Position numbers and translations under genes: made by a program. Below are positions 32,616-41,444 of a stretch of DNA of 64,000 nucleotides, piece after piece (the first letter of the stretch is position 1; each line of letters begins with the position of its first letter). The notes below the pieces were generated by a model that did no database searches, was not told the DNA's origin, and saw nothing but the letters and a program-made list of their open reading frames with translations. Origin of the DNA: Promicromonospora umidemergens. GTDB taxonomy: Bacteria; Actinomycetota; Actinomycetes; Actinomycetales; Cellulomonadaceae. The stretch spans positions 124,001 through 188,000 of the forward strand of contig NZ_JAMTCT010000002.1 in assembly GCF_024171995.1 (NCBI RefSeq), read 5' to 3'.

Positions 32616-32960
32616 GTGCCCGACCGGTCCCTGCGCGGTATGAGCATCGGTAGTAAGAGCATGGAGTCCGACGAGGGCGTGGACTTCGCCCCTCGGTTCC
32701 AGGCCTACTACGACTGCCCCAACGGCCACACCATCATCCTGCCCTTCGCCACCGACGCGGACGTCCCCCCGGTCTGGGAGTGCCGCTGCGGCGAGGAGGC
32801 ACTGCTGCGCGACGCCGAGAGGCCGGAGCCCAAGGCGAGCAAGCCGCAGCGCACCCACTGGGACATGCTGCTGGAGCGCCGCACGGTCAAGGAGCTCGAG
32901 GACCTGCTCGACGAGCGCCTCGAACTCCTCCGTGCCGGCAAGCTCCGCCGCTCCGCCTGA
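32616..32960 (+). CDS. rbpA: RNA polymerase-binding protein RbpA
   Basis: This is an actinobacterial transcription factor that binds RNA polymerase and group I/II sigma factors and stabilises the open complex. The 114-residue protein has the N-terminal basic tail RSLRGMSIGSKSMES, the zinc-ribbon-like core YYDCPNGHTIILPFATDADV with VWECRCGEEALL (Cys pairs), the linker PQRTHWDMLLERRT and the sigma-interaction helix VKELEDLLDERLELLRAGKL. The GTG at 32616 has GGAGG upstream. It stands alone with a thiol-stress-type promoter and a strong palindromic terminator. Confidence 0.97.
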   Translation: MPDRSLRGMSIGSKSMESDEGVDFAPRFQAYYDCPNGHTIILPFATDADVPPVWECRCGEEALLRDAERPEPKASKPQRTHWDMLLERRTVKELEDLLDERLELLRAGKLRRSA

Positions 32961-33013
32961 CGGTCCCGCACCAGCGGTCCCCGTGACCGGCAGCAACGGC
33001 CGGCAGCAGAAGA

Positions 33014-33057
33014 ACGACCGTCGGGTCCAGGCCAGCTGGCCTGGACCCGACGGTCGT
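33014..33057. terminator. Perfect 44-nt palindrome, bidirectional terminator
   Basis: Two 22-nt arms beginning ACGACCGTCGGGTCC are exact reverse complements with no spacer. It lies 53 nt after rbpA and 8 nt past the stop of the convergent lnt gene. A modest T-rich stretch follows on the lnt strand. Confidence 0.85.
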
Positions 33058-33065
33058 CTCTGCGT

Positions 33066-34766
33066 CTACCGCCGTCGCAACCCACCCACGACACCCGCCA
33101 CCACCAGCACCACCGCGAGACCACCGACCACCCAGCCCGGCCAGTACCCCGCCGCCACCGCCGGCGTGACCGACGACCGCAACGGCAGGTTCGCCACGAA
33201 CACGTCGTCCGTGAACAACCCCGTCCGCCGCACCACCGTGCCGTCCGGTGTGATCACACCCGACACCCCCACCGTCGAGATCTGCACCGTCGCCCGCCCC
33301 GTCGTGATCGCCTGCATCCGCGACATCGCCAGCTGCTGTGTCGACTCCGCCGTGAACCCGAACGACGCGTTGTTCGTCGGGACCACCAGCACCTGCGCCC
33401 CCTCCAGAACCGCGTCCCGGACGATCTCGTCGTACGCCACCTCGAAACAGATGACCGTGCCCATCCGGTAGGCACCCTGCCCCAGCCGGCTCGGCACCTC
33501 CACCACCGGCGGACCGACCCCCGCGATCATGTCCGTCCTGACCCGGTCCACCTGGTCGGAGAACAACCGCAGGACCGACCGCATCGGGATGTACTCACCG
33601 AACGGCGCCGGATGCTGCTTCACATACCGCCCGATCACCCCGCTGCCCGCCTGCCACAGCAACGACACGTTGTACCGCCCGCCCGACTGAGGGAACTCCT
33701 GCGCCCCCACCAGGATCGGAGCGCCCACCGCCGTGGCAGCCGCGTCCAGACCCCGCGCGACATCCGGCGTCGTCTGCGGGTCCAGGTCGCTGCCGTTCTC
33801 CGGCCACAGCACCACGTCCAGCTCACCCGCATAGTCCTCAGCCAGCGTGTACGTACCCTCCAGGTGGTTGTTCAGCACCTCCGCCCGGTTCGCGAACGCC
33901 CCAAGACCCGGCTCCCCCACGTTGCCCTGGACCGCACCAGCCCACAGCTCACCGTCCTGGGCCAGATCACTCCCAGCGTCGTACACCTCGTTGCCCTCGG
34001 GCGTCTCGACAGGACCGGCGCTCGCGGACGTGGGCAGCGGCAGCGCGAGCGGCAGGACGGCGACCGCGGCCCCCAGCGCGAGGGCCCCGACGGCGCGGCG
34101 CACGTCGCGTGCCCGTCGGGGGCGCGCCTGTGCAGCACCGCCAGGTGCTCGGCCTGCCGGTGCTGGGCCTGCCGGTGCTGGGCGCTCCGGGGCGGCGCTG
34201 CGCCGGGCCGCGCGGACCAGGCCCGCCACAGCCAGGGCGAGCAGCACGCCCGCGAACGCGACGAGCAGGCTCACCGCGACGGTGCCGCCCAGCCAGGCGG
34301 CGCGCCCGGTCGGGGTGCCGGACATCGACCACGCGAGGCGGCCCCAGGGGAATCCGCCGAACGGGATCTCGGAGCGCCACTGCTCCACGGCGACGAAGAG
34401 GACGGAGAACGCGGCGGCGAGCCGCCAGCCACGCCGGCGCAGGAACCGTGCCCGGCGCACCCAGGTCCACAGCGCGCCGAACGCGGCGAGGAAGAGGGCC
34501 TCCACGGTCGAGATGGCGATCCATGGCGCGGTCTCGGTGGACTCGTGCGCCCACCACAGGTGGGGCAGGAAGAACGCGAGGCCGAACAGGAGGCCGATCA
34601 GGAAGTTCCACCAGGCGCTGTCCCGGCCGAGCGACCAGTACAGGGCGGCCACGGCGACGAAGGCTGCGGGCCATACCCCGGCGTCCGGGAACGCGGCCCA
34701 GAGGACGAGGCCGCCGGTCACCGCGAGGAACAAGGACAGCAGCCGTGACGGCTGAGGCAGACGCAC
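33066..34766 (-). CDS. lnt: Apolipoprotein N-acyltransferase
   Basis: This membrane enzyme adds the third acyl chain to lipoproteins. It has 566 residues with an N-terminal set of about six helices (LLSLFLAVTGGLVLWAAFPD and following), a C-terminal anchor helix, and a nitrilase-like catalytic domain. The triad is visible: Glu in VVLWPENGSDLD, Lys in GRYVKQHPAPFGEYIP and Cys in GTVICFEVAYDEIV. A low-complexity Ala/Pro/Gly insert (APAGPAPAGRAPGG, about residues 195-215) sits in the cytoplasmic loop between helices. It follows the amidohydrolase gene in the same direction after 62 bp. Confidence 0.93.
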   Translation of the reverse strand: MRLPQPSRLLSLFLAVTGGLVLWAAFPDAGVWPAAFVAVAALYWSLGRDSAWWNFLIGLLFGLAFFLPHLWWAHESTETAPWIAISTVEALFLAAFGALWTWVRRARFLRRRGWRLAAAFSVLFVAVEQWRSEIPFGGFPWGRLAWSMSGTPTGRAAWLGGTVAVSLLVAFAGVLLALAVAGLVRAARRSAAPERPAPAGPAPAGRAPGGAAQARPRRARDVRRAVGALALGAAVAVLPLALPLPTSASAGPVETPEGNEVYDAGSDLAQDGELWAGAVQGNVGEPGLGAFANRAEVLNNHLEGTYTLAEDYAGELDVVLWPENGSDLDPQTTPDVARGLDAAATAVGAPILVGAQEFPQSGGRYNVSLLWQAGSGVIGRYVKQHPAPFGEYIPMRSVLRLFSDQVDRVRTDMIAGVGPPVVEVPSRLGQGAYRMGTVICFEVAYDEIVRDAVLEGAQVLVVPTNNASFGFTAESTQQLAMSRMQAITTGRATVQISTVGVSGVITPDGTVVRRTGLFTDDVFVANLPLRSSVTPAVAAGYWPGWVVGGLAVVLVVAGVVGGLRRR

Positions 34767-34828
34767 ACCAGCAGCCTACCGGCGCCGGCCTCCGTGGCTG
34801 TGGGGGTGGTGGCGGTACGGGTGGGCGG

Positions 34829-36652
34829 TCAGAACGTGTCGTGGAGGACGACGCCGTCGCGGAGGGTGTGCAGGCACTCCGGCTCGACGGCGTCCGGTGA
34901 GAGGTCCGGGAGCAAGGGGGTACCCGCGCGGGCTTCCTCGCTCCAGGAGCTGAGGCGGCCGGGGGCGGCCTGCACGCCGAGCTGTTCGGCCCGCCAGACG
35001 GCGAGGTGTGCCGGCGCGCCGACCCGGAGCTGCCCGGCGCCGGTGTGGTCCAGCCCGGCGAGGCGCCAGCCGCCACGGGTGTGGGCGCGGAACGCGGCGC
35101 CGGCGGAGATCCGCTGGGCGGGGTCCTCGTGGCGGGTCGCCGCGCGCACGCCCTGCCAGGGGTCCACCGGCGTGACCGGGGTGTCGGAGCCGAACGCGAG
35201 CGGCACGCCGGCCTGTGCGAGGTCGGCGAACGGCATGAGGGAACCGGCGCGCGGGGCCCCGAGCCGGGAGGCGTAGACACCCTTGCTGCCGCCGAAAGCC
35301 GAGTCGAACGCCGGCTGGACCGACAGGCCGACGCCCTGCACCAGCAGCGCGGCGAGGGTGACGGCGTCCACGAACAGGCCGTGCTCGATGCGGTGGTGCC
35401 CGGCCCGCACGGCGCTCTCGCTGGTCAGCTGGGCGGCCAGCTGGAGCCCGAGCACCATGGTGTCCATGGCCCGGTCCCCGATGACATGGAACGCTGCCTG
35501 CACACCAGCCTGTCCGCGCGCACCCTGCACCGCGGCCAGGTGGTGGGCGATCTGCTCGGCCGACAGGTACAGGTTGCCGGTCCAGGGGGTGCCGTCGGGG
35601 TTGGTCAGTGCGCCGGTGAAGCTGCCGGACGACGGGTCGACGGGCAGGTCCGCGTACGGGCCGCGCAGGGCGGCGGTGCGTGAGCCGATCGAGCCGTCGA
35701 CGTTGAGGTCGCCGCCGATGCCGGTGAGGAACGGCAGCTCGGCGAGCAGCGCGCGGGCGTCGTCGGTGGTCTGGCACAGCTCGCCGCGGTAGGCGGCCAG
35801 GTGCGGCAGGGCGGGCACGCCGTCGTCGGACAGGGCCTCCGCGGTCATCGAGCCGGCGGTCATGGCGTACAGCTCGGCCAGGCCCGCACGGGTGTCGAGG
35901 TGCTCACCGCTCATCTCGTGCACGGACACGATGCCGCGGGCGGCCCACGCGGCGAGGGTCTCGCGGTAGAGGCGGGTGCGGCGTTCGGGGGACAGCGCGT
36001 GGGCGACGTCGCGCACGGTGTGGTGCAGGTCGGCGGTGACGATCCCCGTGTCGGCGGGGGCGTCGGACCAGCCGGAGCCGAACATGCCCGTGCCGGTCCA
36101 GGCGGGGTCGCGCTCGATGCCGGCGCGGGCGGCCATCGACGTGGAGACCACTGCCGAGTGCACGTCGACGCGGGCCGCGTACACGGGACGCCCGTCGCAG
36201 GCGTCGTCGAGCTCCTGCCGGGTGAAGGTGCGCTGCTCGGGCCAGGCCTGCTCGTCCCAGCCGAAGGCGAGCAGCACCTGGTCGCCGGACGGGTCGGCGG
36301 CCGCCAGACGGCGGGCGCCGTCGTGCAGGGCGGCCAGAGCGTCGGCGAGGCAGTGCACTCCCCCGGCAGGTGTGAGGTCGACGGCGTCGCTCGACAGGCC
36401 GGTCTCCAGCACGTGGGCGTGCGCGTCGACGAACCCGGGGGTCACCAGCGCGCCATCCAGGTCGATGACCCGGTCGGCGCGCGCGGCGAGCCCCGCCGCG
36501 GTGTCGTTGGCACCCAGCCACGCCACGACACCGTCGTCGACGAGGATCGCCTGGGCGTTGGGGTCGGCCGAGGAGTGGATGACTCCGTTGCGGTACAGGA
36601 TCGATCGAGCGGCGTGGGACGGGACGGCGCTGGACCGGACGGGCTGGCTCAC
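34829..36652 (-). CDS. Amidohydrolase, YtcJ-like (Amidohydro_3)
   Basis: This is a 607-residue metal-dependent hydrolase of the amidohydrolase superfamily. It shows VTPGFVDAHAHVLETG (HxH metal motif), FHVIGDRAMDTMVLGLQ and HHRIEHGLFVDAVTLAALLV (metal His), and FGSDTPVTPVDPWQGVRAAT (metal Asp), in the order typical of YtcJ/LAF3-type proteins. The N-terminal SILYRNGVIHSSADPNAQAI and the C-terminal strands form the usual beta-sandwich. There is no signal peptide. The substrate is unknown. It lies between lnt and helY, all on the minus strand. Confidence 0.9.
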   Translation of the reverse strand: MSQPVRSSAVPSHAARSILYRNGVIHSSADPNAQAILVDDGVVAWLGANDTAAGLAARADRVIDLDGALVTPGFVDAHAHVLETGLSSDAVDLTPAGGVHCLADALAALHDGARRLAAADPSGDQVLLAFGWDEQAWPEQRTFTRQELDDACDGRPVYAARVDVHSAVVSTSMAARAGIERDPAWTGTGMFGSGWSDAPADTGIVTADLHHTVRDVAHALSPERRTRLYRETLAAWAARGIVSVHEMSGEHLDTRAGLAELYAMTAGSMTAEALSDDGVPALPHLAAYRGELCQTTDDARALLAELPFLTGIGGDLNVDGSIGSRTAALRGPYADLPVDPSSGSFTGALTNPDGTPWTGNLYLSAEQIAHHLAAVQGARGQAGVQAAFHVIGDRAMDTMVLGLQLAAQLTSESAVRAGHHRIEHGLFVDAVTLAALLVQGVGLSVQPAFDSAFGGSKGVYASRLGAPRAGSLMPFADLAQAGVPLAFGSDTPVTPVDPWQGVRAATRHEDPAQRISAGAAFRAHTRGGWRLAGLDHTGAGQLRVGAPAHLAVWRAEQLGVQAAPGRLSSWSEEARAGTPLLPDLSPDAVEPECLHTLRDGVVLHDTF

Positions 36653-36707
36653 GATGGGAACTGTATGCGATCCCCCGGCCTGGTGCCGATGTCAGTGGGG
36701 GTGTCGG

Positions 36708-39700
36708 TCAGAGGCTGGAGTACGCCACCACTCCCCGCAGCACCGCGTCCTGTGCCTGGCGGGCGGTCGCCCGCAGCTTGCCCGACGGCGCCGCGCCGCC
36801 GAGCTGGTCCAGGACGTCGATGACCTGCTTGCACCAGCGCACGAAGTCGCCCGCGGCGAGGTCGGAGCCGCGCAGCACGCTGTCCAGCCCCTTGCCGGAC
36901 GCCCAGCGGTACATCGCGCCGACCAGCCCGAGGTCGAGCGGTCCGGTGGCCTCGATGCCGTGCGCCTCCTCGAGGTCGTCGACCTCTGACCACACGCGCT
37001 GCGTGTCGTCAAGGACGCCGGCGAGGCGCCCCGTGGGCCCGCCGGGGACGTAGGGGTCGGGGGCGTCGTCGCGCCGGCTCTGGTAGACGACCGTGGAGAC
37101 GACTGCCGCCAGGCCGGCCGGGTCGAGCCCGTCCCAGACACCGCGGCGCAGGCACTCGGCGAGCAGCAGGTCGTTCTCGGCGTACAGGCGGCGCAGCCAG
37201 CGGCCGTCGTCGGTCACACGGATCCTGCCGGGTCCCTGGACGGCTCCTCCCTGCCCCGCGGCCCCCGGCTCGACGCCGTCGGGCCCGTTCCCCGTCCTGG
37301 TGCGCTGCAGGTAGCCGAGCGTGAGCAGCACGTCGAGCGTGCGGTCGAAGGTGCGGGCGATCGAGCCGGTACGCCCCTCGACGCGGCGCACGAGCTGGTC
37401 GTGCTCCCGCTTGAGCTTGTTCCAGCGTTCGGCCCAGCGCGCATGGTCGTCGCGTTCGGGGCAGGCGTGGCACGGGTGCGCCTTGAGGGCCTTGCGCAAG
37501 CGGGCGAGCTCGGCGTCGGTCGAGGCGTCCGGCCGGCGTCCGGCCAGGGCCTTGCCGCCGCGTGCGGCGCTCGCTGCACGCCGGCCTGCCGGGCTGCTCG
37601 TCGAGTGGGCGGCGGGGACGTCGTCGGCCAGGGCGCCCAGCGCGTTGCGCATGGAGGAGACGAGGTCGCGGCGGGCGTCGGGCTTGCGGGGGTTGAACGC
37701 CTTGGGGATCTTGACGGTGGTGACGGTCTCCAGGCCGGCGGGTGCGTCGGCGAGGGTCAGCTTCTTGACCTGGCGTTCCTGGGTCAGGACGGTGGGGCGG
37801 GGTCCGTCGAACCCGCCGGGCTCACCGGGGTCGAGCACGAGGACGTATCCGCGCCGCCGCCCGGTCGGTACCTCGACGACGTCGCCGCGGCGCAGCTGTT
37901 CCAGGGCGGCCACGACCTCGGCCCGCTGGGCGCCGGACGCCGCACGGGACAGCTCCTTCTCGCGGTCCTTGATGGCGCCTCGCAGGTCCATGTACGCGCC
38001 GAAGTCGCCTTCGGTGCAGGACATGGCCTTGGCGTACCCGTCGAGGCCCTCGGCGTGCGCCTGGGCCTGCTTGGCCAGGCCGACGACGCCGCGGTCGGCC
38101 TGGAACTGCGCGAACGAGGTCTCCAGGACCTCGCGGGCGCGGTCGCGGCCGACCTGCGCCACGAGGTTGACGGCCATGTTGTACGTGGGCCGGAAGCTGG
38201 ACTTGAGCGGGTAGAGGCGCTTGGACGCGAGGCCGGCCAGCGCCACGGGGTCCAGGGCGGGGTGGTCGACGACGACGGCGTGGCCCTCGATGTCGATGCC
38301 GCGCCGCCCGGCGCGGCCGGTGAGCTGGGTGAACTCGCCGGGGGTGACGGGTACGTGGCTGGTGCCGTCCCACTTGACGAGCTTGTCCAGGACGACGGAC
38401 CGGGCGGGCATGTTGATGCCGAGCGCGAGGGTCTCGGTGGCGAACACGACCTTGACGAGGCCGCGGGAGAACAGGTCCTCGACGGTCTCCTTGAACACGG
38501 GCAGCATGCCGGCGTGGTGGGCGGCGACGCCGCGGGCCAGGGCCTGTGACCAGGACCAGTAGCCGAGCACGTCCAGGTCCTCGGGCGGGATGGCGGCGGT
38601 GCGCTCCTCCACGACGGACCGGATGGTCGCTTCCTCCTGCGGGGTGGTCAGCCGCAGCCCGGCCTTGAGGCACTGCTCGACGGAGGCCTCGCAGCCCGCG
38701 CGGGAGAACACGAAGTAGATGGCGGGCAGCAGGGCGGCCGCGCCCAGGGCGTCGACGACGATGAACCGTGGTGGGGTGCGCCGGCCCTGCCCGATGCCCT
38801 GCCCGACGCCCCCTGAGCTGTCCCCGGTGCGTCGCCCGCCCGCGCCGCGGTACCCGCGGTCGCCGCGTCCACGAGCGGCGGCGCGGCCGCGCCGTCCGCC
38901 TGGGCCGCCGCGGTAGTCGCCGGGGCGGTTGCCGCCGCGCCCGGACCGGAAGGCTGCGGACAGGTCGGGGTTGATGGGCGGGCTGGTGCCGGGGTCGGTC
39001 GGGTCGACGTGCCCTGCGTACAGGTCAAGGAGGCGCGGTGTGCCGCGCGGCTCCGGTGAGGACATCAGGACGTGCTGCCACAGGGGTACGGGGCGGCGCT
39101 CGGAGACGATGACGGCGGTGTCGCCGCGCACCATCTCGAGCCAGTCGCCGAACTCCTCCGCGTTGGACACGGTCGCGCTCAGCGAGACGAGCTGTACGTC
39201 GTCGGAGAGGTGGATGATGACCTCTTCCCAGACGGGGCCGCGGAAGCGGTCGGCGAGGTAGTGCACCTCGTCCATGACCACGTACGCCAGCCCGTCCAGG
39301 GTGGGGGACCCCGCGTAGAGCATGTTGCGCAGCACCTCGGTGGTCATGACCACTACCGGTGCGTCGCCGTTGAGGGTGGTGTCGCCGGTCAGCAGGCCGA
39401 CGTTGTCGGGTCCGTGCCTGCGCACGAGGTCGGCGTACTTCTGGTTGGACAGGGCCTTGATGGGCGTGGTGTAGAACGCCTTGCGGCCCGAGGCCAGGGC
39501 CAGGTGGACCGCGAACTCGCCCACGACGGTCTTGCCCGCCCCGGTGGGGGCCGCTACCAGTACGGCACGGCCCTGTTCGAGGGCTTCGCAGGACTGCACC
39601 TGGAAGTCGTCGAGCTCGAACCCGACGACCTCCCGGAAGCGGGTCAGCTCGGGGTGCTCGGCCGCTGAACGGCTCTGTGACCGGAAGGCCGTGTACCGCT

Positions 39701-39722
39701 CGGCGGGGCTCAGGTCGCTCAT
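36708..39722 (-). CDS. helY: DEAD/DEAH helicase of the Ski2/Mtr4-like HelY family
   Basis: This is an ATP-dependent RNA/DNA helicase of about 1004 residues. Motif I is VLVAAPTGAGKTVVGEFAVH, motif II DEVH in VVMDEVHYLADRF, motif III LVSLSATVSNAEE, and motif VI QLTGRAGRRGID. An arch-like region and the C-terminal DSHCT domain follow (RTGNGPDGVEPG region, then LYAENDLLLAECLRRGVWDG). An Arg/Gly-rich RGG-like insert of about 50 residues lies near residue 260-310 (YRGGPGGRRGRAAARGRGDR). ATG 39722 sits 6 nt after TAGGCT, a leaderless-type -10. Gene order tatA-tatC-helY matches Mycobacterium. Confidence 0.93.
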   Translation of the reverse strand: MSDLSPAERYTAFRSQSRSAAEHPELTRFREVVGFELDDFQVQSCEALEQGRAVLVAAPTGAGKTVVGEFAVHLALASGRKAFYTTPIKALSNQKYADLVRRHGPDNVGLLTGDTTLNGDAPVVVMTTEVLRNMLYAGSPTLDGLAYVVMDEVHYLADRFRGPVWEEVIIHLSDDVQLVSLSATVSNAEEFGDWLEMVRGDTAVIVSERRPVPLWQHVLMSSPEPRGTPRLLDLYAGHVDPTDPGTSPPINPDLSAAFRSGRGGNRPGDYRGGPGGRRGRAAARGRGDRGYRGAGGRRTGDSSGGVGQGIGQGRRTPPRFIVVDALGAAALLPAIYFVFSRAGCEASVEQCLKAGLRLTTPQEEATIRSVVEERTAAIPPEDLDVLGYWSWSQALARGVAAHHAGMLPVFKETVEDLFSRGLVKVVFATETLALGINMPARSVVLDKLVKWDGTSHVPVTPGEFTQLTGRAGRRGIDIEGHAVVVDHPALDPVALAGLASKRLYPLKSSFRPTYNMAVNLVAQVGRDRAREVLETSFAQFQADRGVVGLAKQAQAHAEGLDGYAKAMSCTEGDFGAYMDLRGAIKDREKELSRAASGAQRAEVVAALEQLRRGDVVEVPTGRRRGYVLVLDPGEPGGFDGPRPTVLTQERQVKKLTLADAPAGLETVTTVKIPKAFNPRKPDARRDLVSSMRNALGALADDVPAAHSTSSPAGRRAASAARGGKALAGRRPDASTDAELARLRKALKAHPCHACPERDDHARWAERWNKLKREHDQLVRRVEGRTGSIARTFDRTLDVLLTLGYLQRTRTGNGPDGVEPGAAGQGGAVQGPGRIRVTDDGRWLRRLYAENDLLLAECLRRGVWDGLDPAGLAAVVSTVVYQSRRDDAPDPYVPGGPTGRLAGVLDDTQRVWSEVDDLEEAHGIEATGPLDLGLVGAMYRWASGKGLDSVLRGSDLAAGDFVRWCKQVIDVLDQLGGAAPSGKLRATARQAQDAVLRGVVAYSSL

Positions 39723-39758
39723 GGGCACAGCCTACGGTCACTGTCCGACAGGCCCTGT

Positions 39759-39795
39759 CCGACAGGCCCGGGCGCGACGGGCCCGGGCCTGTCGG
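39759..39795 (-). terminator. Terminator hairpin after tatC
   Basis: A perfect 15-bp stem (CCGACAGGCCCGGGC and complement, 7-nt loop) begins directly after the tatC stop. A second partial copy, CTGTCCGACAGGCC, follows toward helY. No T tract is seen. It would separate tatAC from helY transcription. Confidence 0.65.
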
Positions 39796-40569
39796 TCAGA
39801 CCTCGGCTTCGGCGAGCCGCTTCTCGACGCGCTTGTCGTGCAGGACCGAGACGCCGACGGCGCCGAAGTACAGCACGCAGATCGGCAGGGCCACGAGGAT
39901 CATCGTGAGCGCGTCCGGCGTCGGCGTCATGATCGCGGCGAACGTGAACGCGACCAGGATGGCCCACCGCCAGCCGGCGAGCAGCGCCTTGGCGGACATC
40001 AGGCCCGCGAAGTTGAGGCCCACCAGGAGGATCGGGGACACGAACGCGAGCCCGAAGGCGAGCAGGAGCCGCATCACCAGGCTCAGGTACATCTGGGCGT
40101 CGGTGAAGTTGGTGGCGTCGTCGGGCAGGAACCCCGTCAGGATGCCGACGGCGTGCGGGATGACGAGCCACGCCATGTAGGCGCCGCCGACGAACAGGGG
40201 CACGGAGGCGCCGACGAACCCGTACGCGTAGTGCTTCTCCTGCTTGTTGAGCCCTGGCGTGATGAACGCCCACACCTGGTAGAGCCACCAGGGGCAGGAC
40301 ACGAACACGGCCAGGAACAGCGACGCCTTGATCTTCAGGTCCAGCGCCGATGCCGGACCGGTGAAGTTCAGGGTGACGTCGTTGCCCGTGGCCTCCGCGG
40401 CGGACTCCAGGGGTTGCTGGAGCGCGACGAGCAGTGGCTCGTACAGGATCCAGCCGAGGATGGCCCCCAGCAGGAGCCCTGCCGCGATGAGGACAAAACG
40501 CTTGCGTAGTTCGAGCAGGTGCTCGAGCAGAGGCATGCGGCCGTCGGACGGCCGCCCCGTTCGTGCCAC
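39796..40569 (-). CDS. tatC: Sec-independent translocase subunit TatC
   Basis: This is the core receptor of the twin-arginine translocase, with six membrane helices in 257 residues. Conserved segments are MPLLEHLLELRKRFVLIAAG (the HLxELRxR motif), FLAVFVSCPWWLYQVWAFIT with PGLNKQEKHYAYGFV, MRLLLAFGLAFVSPILLVGL and AFTFAAIMTPTPDALTMILV. It is preceded by tatA with a 4-nt gap, forming a two-gene unit. Confidence 0.97.
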   Translation of the reverse strand: MARTGRPSDGRMPLLEHLLELRKRFVLIAAGLLLGAILGWILYEPLLVALQQPLESAAEATGNDVTLNFTGPASALDLKIKASLFLAVFVSCPWWLYQVWAFITPGLNKQEKHYAYGFVGASVPLFVGGAYMAWLVIPHAVGILTGFLPDDATNFTDAQMYLSLVMRLLLAFGLAFVSPILLVGLNFAGLMSAKALLAGWRWAILVAFTFAAIMTPTPDALTMILVALPICVLYFGAVGVSVLHDKRVEKRLAEAEV

Positions 40570-40573
40570 CGGT

Positions 40574-40882
40574 TCAGGCCTTGGGGATGTCGCGGTCCCT
40601 GTTGTTGATCAGCCCAGGCACCTCGTCCGTTTCTGAGCGCGCCGTCCCCGTGGTCGAGCCCGTGGTGGACGTGGTCGAACCGCCCGGCGCGTTGTCGGCG
40701 GCCCGGCTGTCCCTGCTGTCTCGGCCGTCGGAGTCGTCCTCGCGCAGGTCCTTGATCTCCTTCTTGAAGATCTTCATCGACTGCCCGACGCTCTTGGCCA
40801 GTCCCGGCAGGCGGGTGGACCCGAAGAGCAGCAGGACGACGACGAGCAGGACGATCCAGTGCCACGGCTGCATTGCGCCCAT
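40574..40882 (-). CDS. tatA: Twin-arginine translocase subunit TatA
   Basis: This is the pore-forming Tat subunit, 102 residues: one N-terminal helix (WHWIVLLVVVLLLFGSTRLP), the hinge GSTRLPGLAKSVGQSMKIF, the amphipathic helix and an acidic/Ser/Thr-rich tail. The F-G hinge is intact and LFGSTRLP is typical of actinobacterial TatA/E. AAGGAG lies upstream of ATG 40882. It is co-transcribed with tatC. Confidence 0.95.
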   Translation of the reverse strand: MGAMQPWHWIVLLVVVLLLFGSTRLPGLAKSVGQSMKIFKKEIKDLREDDSDGRDSRDSRAADNAPGGSTTSTTGSTTGTARSETDEVPGLINNRDRDIPKA

Positions 40883-41065
40883 GGTGACTCCTTACGGTGC
40901 GGTGCTAGTACGCGATGTGATGCGGATATGCCCGATCCTACGCGGACCGGCGGGGCACAAAGGTAGCCCCCTGGTGGACGGAAGGTGGCGGCGGGCCGGA
41001 ACTCACGCAAGAACAGCGCGAATCCGGGCCTGCGGGCCGGTTCGGCGCGGTCAGTTCCGCGGCCG

Positions 41066-41398
41066 TCAGTCGTTGAAGTGCTTCCACTTCTGCCACGTCA
41101 CCACGTGCCTCGCCCGGCGCGTGTCCTTGCGCAGGCCGCGGGCGGCCCGTTGCGCGCTGACGCGCTGGTAGTGGATGGTCACGTCGTCGAACAGGCTCGG
41201 TCCGGCGTGCTGCGAGGCCGCGGCCTCGCGTGCGCGGTCGGACAGCTCCTGGAGCCGGTCGGCCGACTCGCCGATACGGCGCGACGCTCGTCCCAGCTCG
41301 TCCATCAGGCCCATCGCCGACCGCCAGAGATGGCGGGCCAGAAAGAACGCTCCGACGAGGCTGCCTACGATCAGCAGGGTCCACACCCAGAACCACAT
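41066..41398 (-). CDS. Small membrane-anchored coiled-coil protein, hypothetical
   Basis: This 110-residue protein has one N-terminal helix (MWFWVWTLLIVGSLVGAFFL) followed by a polar helical region (RSAMGLMDELGRASRRIGES, ADRLQELSDRAREAAA) and a basic tail rich in Trp/Arg (HVVTWQKWKHFND). It lies between pafC and tatA, in the position where Mycobacterium has no gene, and is on the same strand. ATG 41398 is used; an in-frame TTG at 41407 is possible. The family is not recognised. Confidence 0.6.
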   Translation of the reverse strand: MWFWVWTLLIVGSLVGAFFLARHLWRSAMGLMDELGRASRRIGESADRLQELSDRAREAAASQHAGPSLFDDVTIHYQRVSAQRAARGLRKDTRRARHVVTWQKWKHFND

Positions 41399-41444
41399 GG
41401 TTGCCAACCCTAGTGCCGAATTGCCGATGTGGCTGCGTCCGGGG

